From Candidatus Adiutrix sp. (GTDB lineage: Bacteria; Desulfobacterota; Desulfarculia; Adiutricales; Adiutricaceae), in contig JAISJK010000095.1 in the NCBI GenBank assembly GCA_031261565.1, positions 1 to 50,033 on the forward strand: 50,033 nucleotides of DNA. The letters run 5' to 3'. Within the stretch, counting starts at the first letter, position 1, and the number at the start of each line of letters is the position of its first letter. The notes beneath the pieces were generated by a model, which searched no databases, was not told the DNA's origin, and worked only from the letters and a program-made list of their open reading frames with translations. Below are positions 18,029 to 24,903 of this stretch, piece after piece. Both the position numbers and the translations under genes were made by a program.

Positions 18029-19225
18029 ATGATCGGCATCTCCAAATTATACTGCGGGACAGTAGAGCCCTCGGATGTTTTACGTTACGGGCGCAACTCC
18101 CGTAAATTGCCCAGCCACCTCCTGCAGTTTTCAGAGGATAAAAAGCCCGTGGTGGTCTGGAACGTGACCCGGGCCTGCAATCTGGTCTGCCGCCATTGTT
18201 ACGCCTCAGCCACTCCCGGCCCGGCCCCGGACGAACTGAGCCGGGCCGAAGCTCTGGGGCTGCTGGATCAACTGCTGTCCTACCAAGTGCCGGTGGTGCT
18301 CTTTTCCGGGGGCGAACCGCTTATGCACCCCCATATTTTCGAGCTGATGGAGAAGGTGGCCAGGGGGGGGGCCCGGGTGGTGCTCTCCACCAACGGTCTC
18401 CTGATTGACCAGGCCACGGCCGCCAGGCTGAAAGACCTGGGCCTCAGCTATGTCGGGGTCAGCCTGGATGGGCTGGCCGAGGCCCACGACCGCTTTCGCC
18501 GCCTGCCCGGCGCTTTCGGCCGCACCCTAAAGGCCATGGAGGCGGCCCGGGCGGCCGGCCTGAAGGTGGGGCTACGCTTCACCCTCAGCCGGGACAATGT
18601 GGCTGATCTGCCCGGCATCTTTGATTTGATTGAAAAAGAGGCCTGGCCCCGCATCTGTTTCTACCACCTGGTGGGCAGTGGCCGGGGGGAGGAAATGGGC
18701 TCAGCGGCCCTGAGCCACCAGGAAACCCGCCAGGCCGTGGATCTCATCATCGAGCGCACCCAAAAGCTGCACCAGAAGGGGCAGCCCACGGAAATACTGA
18801 CTGTGGACAATCACGCTGATGGCCCCTACCTCTATTTAAAGCTGAAAGGTGAGGGCCGGGCCGGGCGGGCGGCCCAGGTGCTGGAGTTGCTGCGCTTAAA
18901 CGGCGGCAACAGCTCGGCCTTAGGCATTGGGGCCATTTCCTGGAATGGGCTGGTGCATCCCGACCAGTTCTGGCGCGGCCTGGTGCTGGGCGATGTCCGC
19001 CGCCGCCCCTTTCCCGAGATCTGGAATGACCCGGACAACCCTCTGTTGCAGGCCCTGAAGCATAAAAAAAATCATGTCACCGGCCGGTGTCGTGCCTGCT
19101 CTTTTCTGGATATCTGCGGCGGCAATCTCCGGGCCCGGGCGGTGGCCGCCGGCGGCGATCTCTGGGCACCTGATCCGGCCTGCTACCTGACGGATGAGGA
19201 AATAGCCACGCTCGCCGTGCCATAA
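18029..19225 (+). CDS. ahbC: Fe-coproporphyrin III synthase AhbC (radical SAM)
   Basis: Radical SAM enzyme of the siroheme-dependent haem pathway. It removes the acetate side chains of 12,18-didecarboxysiroheme to give Fe-coproporphyrin III. The 398-residue product begins MIGISKLYCGTVEPSD, the start I associate with AhbC. The radical SAM cluster motif CNLVCRHC is at residues 50-57, and the GGEP and SLDG motifs follow. A C-terminal cysteine set for auxiliary iron-sulfur binding (CRACSFLDICGGN and a later DPACYL) is present. It starts 3 bp after the nuclease gene. A toxin-antitoxin pair lies between it and hemB and ahbD. Confidence 0.92.
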   Translation: MIGISKLYCGTVEPSDVLRYGRNSRKLPSHLLQFSEDKKPVVVWNVTRACNLVCRHCYASATPGPAPDELSRAEALGLLDQLLSYQVPVVLFSGGEPLMHPHIFELMEKVARGGARVVLSTNGLLIDQATAARLKDLGLSYVGVSLDGLAEAHDRFRRLPGAFGRTLKAMEAARAAGLKVGLRFTLSRDNVADLPGIFDLIEKEAWPRICFYHLVGSGRGEEMGSAALSHQETRQAVDLIIERTQKLHQKGQPTEILTVDNHADGPYLYLKLKGEGRAGRAAQVLELLRLNGGNSSALGIGAISWNGLVHPDQFWRGLVLGDVRRRPFPEIWNDPDNPLLQALKHKKNHVTGRCRACSFLDICGGNLRARAVAAGGDLWAPDPACYLTDEEIATLAVP

Positions 19226-19230
19226 ATGCC

Positions 19231-19259
19231 TTGAAACCCAGACTATTTTAGACTATAAT
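19231..19259 (+). promoter_or_regulatory. Sigma-70 promoter for hicAB (and possibly hemB onward)
   Basis: TTGAAA (19231-19236) and a perfect TATAAT (19254-19259) with 17-bp spacing, 21 bp before the hicA ATG. It lies in an AT-rich 54-bp gap after ahbC. Because hemB begins 7 bp after hicB with no other promoter visible, it could also drive hemB, ahbD and the decarboxylase gene. Confidence 0.65.
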
Positions 19260-19279
19260 TTTATCACTATTGATATCAA

Positions 19280-19549
19280 ATGAGGTTGAGATTGTCAAAC
19301 TCATTGGCTAAAATCATTCTCAAGATGCGGGAGTCACCAGGCAATGTCCGATATAACGAACTGGTCTCTGTATGCACCCATTATTTTGGGCAACCGCGCC
19401 AAGACAGCACCAGTCATTCGGTCTACCGAACACCCTGGCGGGATGACCCAAGGGTCAATATCCAACTGGGTCAAAATGGCAAAGTGAAGCCGTATCAAAT
19501 TAAACAAGTTTTAGCCGCTATTGACAAATTACGAGGGGGCAGAGAATGA
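19280..19549 (+). CDS. hicA: HicA-type toxin (mRNA interferase)
   Basis: An 89-residue protein matching the HicA family, small dsRBD-fold ribonucleases that cleave mRNA and are held inactive by HicB. The conserved stretch STSHSVYRTPW carries the likely catalytic histidine (residue 46), and RVNIQ plus KPYQIKQVLAAIDKL complete the family pattern. The ATG at 19280 lacks a clear ribosome binding site; TTG codons at 19286 and 19292 are alternative starts. The stop overlaps the hicB start by four bases. Base composition is clearly less GC-rich than the flanking haem genes, which suggests acquisition by transfer. Confidence 0.85.
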   Translation: MRLRLSNSLAKIILKMRESPGNVRYNELVSVCTHYFGQPRQDSTSHSVYRTPWRDDPRVNIQLGQNGKVKPYQIKQVLAAIDKLRGGRE

Positions 19550-19902
19550 GCGCCAAAAAGACTTCTTTAAATTTGTCTGATCATAAGCAATATACCTATC
19601 GAGTTATTTGGTCTGAGGATGACCACGAATTTGTCGGGCTGTGCGCTGAGTTTCCCTCTTTGTCTTGGCTGGAAAAAAACCAGGAAGAAGCTCTGCGCGG
19701 CATAGTCGCTCTGGTGGGGCAAACCATCGCGGACATGAAATTGTTGGAAGAACCGATACCAGAGCCACTTTCGCTTCACAAATATTCTGGTCGTTTCATG
19801 GTCAGAACGACCCCGGAACTGCACCGGTGGCTGACCGTTCAATCTGTTGAGGCCGGGGTCAGTTTGAATCGTTTTGTCAACAGCCGTCTACGGGAGGGGT
19901 GA
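19546..19902 (+). CDS. hicB: HicB-type antitoxin
   Basis: A 118-residue antitoxin that should neutralise HicA and repress its own promoter. The N-terminal HicB fold (residues about 15-65) contains FVGLCAEFPSLSW and the EEAL helix. The C-terminal part (about 80-116), with VRTTPELHRWLTVQS and GVSLNRFVNSRL, is a ribbon-helix-helix DNA-binding domain. It overlaps hicA by four bases. Its last codons contain the GGAGGGG that serves as the ribosome binding site for hemB, which starts 7 bp later, so translation of hemB may be affected by hicB. Confidence 0.88.
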   Translation: MSAKKTSLNLSDHKQYTYRVIWSEDDHEFVGLCAEFPSLSWLEKNQEEALRGIVALVGQTIADMKLLEEPIPEPLSLHKYSGRFMVRTTPELHRWLTVQSVEAGVSLNRFVNSRLREG

Positions 19903-19909
19903 ATAAAAG

Positions 19910-20890
19910 ATGTCGATTAGTTTAGTCAGACGCCCCCGGCGGCTGCGCCGTAGCCCCATCTGGCGGCAAATGCTCAAAGAGATAGCCCTGACGCCTTCTG
20001 ATTTCATTTACCCGCTCTTCGTGGTTCCCGGGAGCGGGGTTAAAAAGCCCATCGCCTCGCTGGTCGGCCAATACCACCTCTCCCCGGATCTGGCCGCTGA
20101 AACAGCGGCTGAAGTCTTCGCTCTGGGGGTTCCCTCGGTCATTCTCTTCGGCCTGCCGGCGGTCAAAGACCCGGCCGGGGCCTCGGGGGCCGACCCGGAG
20201 GGGCCGGTGCAACAGGCGGTCAGAGCCATTAAAAAGGTTGTGCCGGAGATGGTGGTGGCCACTGATGTCTGCCTGTGCGAATACACTGACCACGGCCACT
20301 GCGGCCTTCTCCTGAATGACCAGGTGGATAACGACGCCACCCTGCCTCACCTGGCCCGTCAGGCCCTCAGCCACGCCCGGGCCGGGGCCGACCTGGTGGC
20401 CCCCTCAGACATGATGGACGGCCGGGTGGCCGCCATCCGTGACCTTTTGGATCAGGAGGGCTTCAGCCACCTGCCCATCATGTCTTACAGCGTCAAATAC
20501 GCCAGCGCCTTTTACGGCCCCTTCCGGGAAGCGGCCGGTTGCGCCCCCCGCTTCGGCGACCGCCAATCCTACCAGATGGATCCGGCCCGCCGCCGGGAAG
20601 CCCGGCTGGAGCTGGAGCTCGACCTGGCCGAAGGCGCGGACATCGTCATGGTCAAACCGGCCGGACCTTACCTCGACATTATCCGCGAGATCCGCGACCG
20701 CTGTCACCTGCCCCTGGCCGCCTACCAGGTCTCCGGGGAATATGCCATGCTCATGGCTGCGGTGGCGGCCGGTTTGTTGGACGAGCGCGGGGCCGGGCTG
20801 GAATCGCTCCTGGCCATCAAGCGGGCCGGGGCCGACCTCATCATCACCTACCTGGCGCCCCGGGCGGCCCGCTGGCTGGGTGACCAGTGA
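19910..20890 (+). CDS. hemB: Porphobilinogen synthase (ALA dehydratase)
   Basis: Condenses two molecules of 5-aminolevulinate to porphobilinogen, the first common step to all tetrapyrroles. The 326-residue product has the cysteine-rich zinc site DVCLCEYTDHGHCG, the active-site lysine regions SYSVKYASAFYGPFR and MVKPAGPYLD, and the usual C-terminus AGADLIITYLAPRAA. A GGAGGGG site at the end of hicB precedes the ATG. The stop overlaps the GTG start of ahbD. It feeds the siroheme branch used by the Ahb enzymes next to it; the remaining early genes (hemA/L, hemC, uroporphyrinogen methyltransferase) are not in this window. Confidence 0.96.
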   Translation: MSISLVRRPRRLRRSPIWRQMLKEIALTPSDFIYPLFVVPGSGVKKPIASLVGQYHLSPDLAAETAAEVFALGVPSVILFGLPAVKDPAGASGADPEGPVQQAVRAIKKVVPEMVVATDVCLCEYTDHGHCGLLLNDQVDNDATLPHLARQALSHARAGADLVAPSDMMDGRVAAIRDLLDQEGFSHLPIMSYSVKYASAFYGPFREAAGCAPRFGDRQSYQMDPARRREARLELELDLAEGADIVMVKPAGPYLDIIREIRDRCHLPLAAYQVSGEYAMLMAAVAAGLLDERGAGLESLLAIKRAGADLIITYLAPRAARWLGDQ

Positions 20891-21936
20891 AGAGCGGCCC
20901 CGCCGCCATACCCCCGCCCCGGCTGATCGCCTGGGAAACGACCCGGGCCTGCAACCTGGTCTGCCGCCACTGCCGGGCCGAGGCTGTGGCCCGGCCGCCG
21001 GCCGGGGAATTAAGCTTTGAGCAGGGCCGGGCCCTCCTGGCCGAGGCCGCCGCCTGGCCCCCAGCCCCCATGATTATCCTCAGCGGGGGGGAGCCGCTCC
21101 TGCGGCCCGACATTCTGGAGCTAGCCGCCTGCGGCCACGGCCTGGGCCTGCGGATGCTCCTGTCCACCAACGGCACTCTGGTGGAGGCTGAGACGGCCCG
21201 CCGGATTAAAGCGGCCGGCGTGGCCCGGGTCAGCCTGAGCCTCGATGGCCCGGAAGCGGCCAGCCACGACGGCTTTCGCGGCGCGGCCGGCTCTTTTGAG
21301 GCCCTGGTCAGGAGCGCGGCCTATTTTCAAGAGGCGGGCCTGCCCTTCCAGGTCAACTCCACCCTCACCGCCGCCAATCTCGGAGAGGCCCCTGCCCTGA
21401 CCTCATTGGCCGCCCGCCTCGGGGCCGTGGCCCACCATATTTTTCTGCTGGTGCCGGTGGGCCGGGCCGCTGGCCTGGAGACGCCCCTGTCGGCCGAGGC
21501 CTATGAGGAATCTTTGCGCGCTCTGAAGCAGCGGGAAAGCTCCCTGCCTCTTGAATTTAAAGCCACCTGCGCTCCCCAGTATCAGCGCCTGGGCCGGGAG
21601 ATGGGCCTGGCGGCCGCTGGCCGCCACGGCAGTTCCCGGGGCTGCCTGGCCGGGCAGGGCTTCCTGTTTATCAGCTGTCTGGGGGAGGTGCGGGGCTGCG
21701 GCTATCTGCCCAACCCGGCCGGGCAGTGGCGACCGGGGCGGCTGCGAACCATTTATGAGACTTCGCCCCTCTTTCAGAGCCTGCGGAACCGGAGCCGCTA
21801 CCACGGCAAGTGCGGGGTCTGTGAATACTGGAATATCTGCGGCGGTTGCCGGGCGCGGGCCCAGGCCGCCGGCGACTGCCTGGGGCCGGAGCCGCTCTGC
21901 CCTCACCAGCCGGCCACCAGCCAGGTGTCCGCATGA
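20887..21936 (+). CDS. ahbD: Haem synthase AhbD (radical SAM)
   Basis: Final enzyme of the siroheme-dependent pathway. It oxidatively decarboxylates two propionates of Fe-coproporphyrin III to vinyl groups, giving haem b. The 349-residue product has the radical SAM motif CNLVCRHC at residues 22-29, then LSGGEPL and SLDGPEA. A C-terminal auxiliary cluster region contains CGVCEYWNICGGCRAR and later cysteines. The start WETTRACN context and shorter N-terminus distinguish it from AhbC. The GTG start overlaps the hemB stop, and the stop overlaps the next gene's ATG (ATGA), so the three genes are tightly coupled. Confidence 0.9.
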   Translation: MKSGPAAIPPPRLIAWETTRACNLVCRHCRAEAVARPPAGELSFEQGRALLAEAAAWPPAPMIILSGGEPLLRPDILELAACGHGLGLRMLLSTNGTLVEAETARRIKAAGVARVSLSLDGPEAASHDGFRGAAGSFEALVRSAAYFQEAGLPFQVNSTLTAANLGEAPALTSLAARLGAVAHHIFLLVPVGRAAGLETPLSAEAYEESLRALKQRESSLPLEFKATCAPQYQRLGREMGLAAAGRHGSSRGCLAGQGFLFISCLGEVRGCGYLPNPAGQWRPGRLRTIYETSPLFQSLRNRSRYHGKCGVCEYWNICGGCRARAQAAGDCLGPEPLCPHQPATSQVSA

Positions 21937-22418
21937 ACGGCCCGGATCTGGACAGGCCTGACCGGCTGATTTTAAACTCCATTCAGGAAAATTTTCCGGT
22001 CGCCAGCCGCCCCTACCAGGCCCTGGCCGAGCGCATCAACGCGGCCCACCAGCAGAGCCTGACCGAAGAAGAAGTTCACGCCCGGGTCATGGCCCTAAAA
22101 AAAGGCGGCTTCATCCGCCGCCTGGGGGCGGTTTTCAACGCGGGCCCGCTGGGCTATTATTCGACCCTGTGCGCGGCCCGGGTGGCCCCGGAGCGGTTGG
22201 AGCTTTTCAGCGGCCTGGTCAACCGCGCCCCTCAGGTCACTCACAACTATCTGCGCTCAGGCGGGCTGAATGTCTGGTTCACCTTCACGGCCAACAGCCC
22301 CGAAGATTTAGATGTTTTTCTGGCCGGGCTTGAGCGCGACAGCGGGGTGGAGGACATCCTGACCCTGGAGGCAGCCAGACTCTTTAAGATCAAAGTCAAT
22401 TTCCAGTTCAACGAATAA
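21933..22418 (+). CDS. Siroheme decarboxylase subunit (AhbA/AhbB family)
   Basis: A 161-residue Lrp/AsnC-like protein. AhbA and AhbB together decarboxylate siroheme to 12,18-didecarboxysiroheme, the substrate of AhbC. An N-terminal winged-helix-like part (about 8-65, with GGFIRRLGAVFN) is followed by an AsnC ligand-binding domain (about 70-155) with VTHNYLRSGG and LWFT-like VWFTFTA. The C-terminus LFKIKVNFQF is typical. The ATG at 21933 overlaps the ahbD stop; longer upstream frames run inside ahbD. Only one of the two usual paralogues is present here. Which one it is cannot be decided by eye. Confidence 0.85.
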   Translation: MNGPDLDRPDRLILNSIQENFPVASRPYQALAERINAAHQQSLTEEEVHARVMALKKGGFIRRLGAVFNAGPLGYYSTLCAARVAPERLELFSGLVNRAPQVTHNYLRSGGLNVWFTFTANSPEDLDVFLAGLERDSGVEDILTLEAARLFKIKVNFQFNE

Positions 22419-22446
22419 AAAAGCCCCCGAGGGCGGGGGCTTTTTT
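22417..22446. terminator. Bidirectional terminator between ahb genes and nifU-like gene
   Basis: A 12-bp stem (22417-22428 with 22435-22446) of six A-T and six G-C pairs around a 6-base loop. It has a T-run on each strand, so it can end transcription from both the haem genes (+) and the NifU gene (-). Confidence 0.92.
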
Positions 22447-22462
22447 GATCAGCCGGCCTGGT

Positions 22463-22705
22463 TCAGCAGCCGCCGGCCGCATACTTCTGCACCGGCACCA
22501 CTTCTTTGACTTCCGGTATGGCCGCTTTCAAAGCCTTTTCCACCCCGTCCTTCAGGGTCATCTGGGACATGGGGCAACCGCTACAGGCCCCGGTCAGGGC
22601 CACCTGAACCACGCCGTCTTTAATGTCAATCAACTCAATGTCGCCGCCGTCGGCCCGCAGGGTGGGACGAACTTTCGCCAGCACCGCTTCCACTTTTTCT
22701 CTCAT
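22463..22705 (-). CDS. NifU C-terminal-domain iron-sulfur scaffold
   Basis: An 80-residue stand-alone NifU-type (Nfu) domain that carries a labile [4Fe-4S] cluster between two subunits for delivery to apoproteins in the cytoplasm. The cluster-binding CSGCP is at residues about 41-45 in TGACSGCPMSQMTLKDGVE. The family pattern VRPTLRADGGDIELIDI precedes it. AAGGAG lies before the ATG. It is monocistronic, with its own promoter and a shared terminator. Radical SAM AhbC/AhbD nearby would need such clusters, but a direct link is inference. Confidence 0.93.
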   Translation of the reverse strand: MREKVEAVLAKVRPTLRADGGDIELIDIKDGVVQVALTGACSGCPMSQMTLKDGVEKALKAAIPEVKEVVPVQKYAAGGC

Positions 22706-22737
22706 GATAAAGACTCCTTAAGTAAGATTATTGGGCG

Positions 22738-22774
22738 CCCGGCCATGGTCATCACCATGATGACCATGGCCGGG
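22738..22774 (-). repeat. Perfect inverted repeat in the leader of the NifU-type gene
   Basis: Two exact 16-bp arms (22738-22753 and 22759-22774) with a 5-base loop (ACCAT). The arms contain a CCATGG core, and no T-run follows on either strand. Given the minus-strand promoter at 22809-22837, the hairpin would form in the mRNA leader about 30-70 bases before the start codon. It may stabilise the message or regulate translation. Confidence 0.75.
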
Positions 22775-22808
22775 TTGAGCTTTCTACTCCGAAATATGGA
22801 TAATGTTC

Positions 22809-22837
22809 AATATAGCACAAACCGAACCACGGTTCAA
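22809..22837 (-). promoter_or_regulatory. Sigma-70 promoter for the NifU-type gene
   Basis: On the minus strand TTGAAC (22832-22837) and TATATT (22809-22814) are separated by 17 bp. A short inverted repeat GAACC-AC-GGTTC overlaps the -35 region and might be a regulator site. Confidence 0.55.
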
Positions 22838-22863
22838 CTGCCTTTTTACGGCATACTTATTGC

Positions 22864-22892
22864 TTTACAGGTGGCCCCGGAATGGTTATAAT
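22864..22892 (+). promoter_or_regulatory. Sigma-70 promoter for the lpt-rpoN operon
   Basis: TTTACA (22864-22869) and a perfect TATAAT (22887-22892) with 17-bp spacing, 38 bp before the lptC start. A GGAGGAG ribosome binding site follows at about 22913. Confidence 0.7.
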
Positions 22893-22930
22893 GCTTATAT
22901 AATTGATAAGGGGGAGGAGCGGCCGGCCCA

Positions 22931-23476
22931 ATGTATCGTGCCCGTTTTTGGATTCTTTGCGCCATGGTCGGCCTCCTGGTCATTTCCGGAGCTCTGCTTT
23001 TCGGCTCCAGATATTTTGCCATGCACGCCAAATCCCTGAAAAACAGATTGCCGATTGATGTGGATATGCGGCTTGACCATCTGGTGCTCAATCAGGCCGG
23101 AAACGATAACCGCTCCATGACCATCCAGGCTGACTCGGCCCAGTATTTCAAAACCCGGGATGTTTTTGTGCTGGACAAGGTGCGGGCTAAAGTCCTGACT
23201 GATCAGGGCTACTATGACATTGAGGCCGACACCGGCAATTATGACCAGGGGAAAAGAATGATTGACCTCCTGGGCCACGCCCGGGTGGCCGATGGCGAGG
23301 GCGGGGTGCTGGTCAGCGAGGCCATGACCCTGAATTTTAACGATGATGTTTTAACCAGCGACGTTAAATTTTGCTACGCCACCCCCACCGCCGACCTGAG
23401 CGGCCGCTCGTTTGTTTTTTATACCCGGGAAAAGCTGCTCAAAGTTGAGGGCCGCACCCATTTATTGTTGCAATAG
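22931..23476 (+). CDS. lptC: LPS export protein LptC
   Basis: A 181-residue inner-membrane protein with one N-terminal helix (about residues 6-27) and a periplasmic beta-jellyroll. LptC takes lipopolysaccharide from the LptBFG transporter and hands it to LptA. Sequence features such as MTIQADSAQYFKTRDVFVLDKV, GYYDIEADTGNYD and LLGHARVADGEG match the family. It heads the operon lptC-lptA-lptB-rpoN, 29 bp before lptA. LPS transport genes confirm a Gram-negative cell envelope. Confidence 0.85.
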   Translation: MYRARFWILCAMVGLLVISGALLFGSRYFAMHAKSLKNRLPIDVDMRLDHLVLNQAGNDNRSMTIQADSAQYFKTRDVFVLDKVRAKVLTDQGYYDIEADTGNYDQGKRMIDLLGHARVADGEGGVLVSEAMTLNFNDDVLTSDVKFCYATPTADLSGRSFVFYTREKLLKVEGRTHLLLQ

Positions 23477-23505
23477 CTGATATTTCGTCAAATGGTGGTT
23501 GAGAA

Positions 23506-24111
23506 ATGGCGCTTAAGACATTGAAAGTAAACAGCTGGTGGCTATTGACCCTGGGGGCCGCTCTGGCTGTGGCCATGGCCGCCCCGGCGGCCCGGGCCCA
23601 GTTGACCCCTGGCGGCGGGGGCGAGTCCAAAGGCCCCATCGCCATCTCGGCCGACCGGATGGACACCGATGACCAGGCCGGGCTGGTCACTTTTATCGGG
23701 GCGGTGGTGGCCCGCCAGGGCACTATGACCATCACCGGCGATCTGATGAAAGTTTTTTATACTCATGAGGAGCCGGCCCCGGCCAAGGCGGCCGCCCGCC
23801 AGACCGATCCCAACAAGTCGCCTTTCAGCGACTCTGACCGCCAGATAGACCGGGTGGAATGCGAGGGCCATGTCAAAGTGGTGGACGGCGACCGGCTGGC
23901 GGTGGCTAAAAAAGGCGTCTATCTGGCCAAATCCACTCCCCGGCGCATTATTCTGACCGGCGAGGCCCGGGTCTGGCAGGGCCGCGATTCTCTGACCGGT
24001 CACCAGATAACCTATATGCTTGACGAAAAGCGCAGCGTGGCTGAAAGCGGCCCCCCCATCCGGGGAGCAGGGCGGGAGCGAGTGCGCACTATTTTCCACC
24101 AGGGCGATTGA
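23506..24111 (+). CDS. lptA: LPS transport periplasmic protein LptA
   Basis: A 201-residue periplasmic bridge protein of the OstA/LptA family that carries lipopolysaccharide between the membranes. A signal peptide (about 1-30, ending AAPAARAQ) is followed by the beta-jellyroll repeats: [36 protein letters not shown] and, further on, [21 protein letters not shown]. It lies between lptC and lptB, and the stop is 7 bp from the lptB start. Confidence 0.9.
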   Translation: MALKTLKVNSWWLLTLGAALAVAMAAPAARAQLTPGGGGESKGPIAISADRMDTDDQAGLVTFIGAVVARQGTMTITGDLMKVFYTHEEPAPAKAAARQTDPNKSPFSDSDRQIDRVECEGHVKVVDGDRLAVAKKGVYLAKSTPRRIILTGEARVWQGRDSLTGHQITYMLDEKRSVAESGPPIRGAGRERVRTIFHQGD

Positions 24112-24118
24112 GCCGGTC

Positions 24119-24868
24119 ATGGAGATTCCGGCCCCGCCCCAAAAAAACAGCCGCCTGGTGGGCAGTGGCCTGGTCAAGGCTTACGGCCACCGCAAGGTGG
24201 TCAATGAAGTCAGCTTGGCTGTGGAGATGGGTGAAATCTGCGGCCTTCTGGGCCCCAATGGGGCCGGCAAAACCACCACTTTCTACATGCTGGTGGGCCT
24301 TATCAGCCCTGATGAGGGCTCAGTGCTCCTCAATGACTATGACCTGACCGAGGCTCCCATGCACCAGCGGGCCCGCCTGGGCCTGACCTACCTGCCTCAG
24401 GAGCCGTCGGTCTTCCGCCGTCTGTCGGTGGAAGACAATATCATGGCCATTCTGGAAACCCTAAATCTGACCCCGGAGGAGCGGGTCGCCCGCCTGAAGC
24501 ACCTTTTGGCTGATTTGAACCTCAGCCACCTGGCCAAAAACAAGGCTCTCTCCCTCTCCGGCGGCGAGCGGCGGCGGCTGGAAATAACCAGGGCCCTGGC
24601 CCTGACCCCGATTTTTCTGCTCTTTGACGAGCCTTTCGCCGGCATTGACCCCATTGCCGTCAGCGATATTCAAAATCTGATTCTGCTCCTGCGCAACCGG
24701 GGCCTGGGCATTCTCATTTCGGATCACAATGTCAGGGAAACCCTGAGCGTCTGCGACCGGGCCTACATCATCAACGAAGGCCAGGTGCTCAAGGAGGGGT
24801 TGCCCAGGGAACTGGCCGGCGATGAGGCCGTGCGGCGCATTTATCTGGGGCGCGACTTCAGTCTCTGA
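24119..24868 (+). CDS. lptB: LPS export ABC transporter ATP-binding protein LptB
   Basis: A 249-residue ABC ATPase that powers LPS extraction from the inner membrane with LptFG, which are not in this window. Walker A is [16 protein letters not shown] (about 46-61), the signature is [17 protein letters not shown], Walker B is [14 protein letters not shown], and the switch histidine is in [11 protein letters not shown]. The family-specific [17 protein letters not shown] is present. The ATG at 24119 just after the lptA stop is preferred; a longer frame from 24020 lies within lptA. Confidence 0.95.
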   Translation: MEIPAPPQKNSRLVGSGLVKAYGHRKVVNEVSLAVEMGEICGLLGPNGAGKTTTFYMLVGLISPDEGSVLLNDYDLTEAPMHQRARLGLTYLPQEPSVFRRLSVEDNIMAILETLNLTPEERVARLKHLLADLNLSHLAKNKALSLSGGERRRLEITRALALTPIFLLFDEPFAGIDPIAVSDIQNLILLLRNRGLGILISDHNVRETLSVCDRAYIINEGQVLKEGLPRELAGDEAVRRIYLGRDFSL

Positions 24869-24903
24869 ACTGAGCCCGGCGCCCGCCGGAGATTGGTAAT
24901 TAT

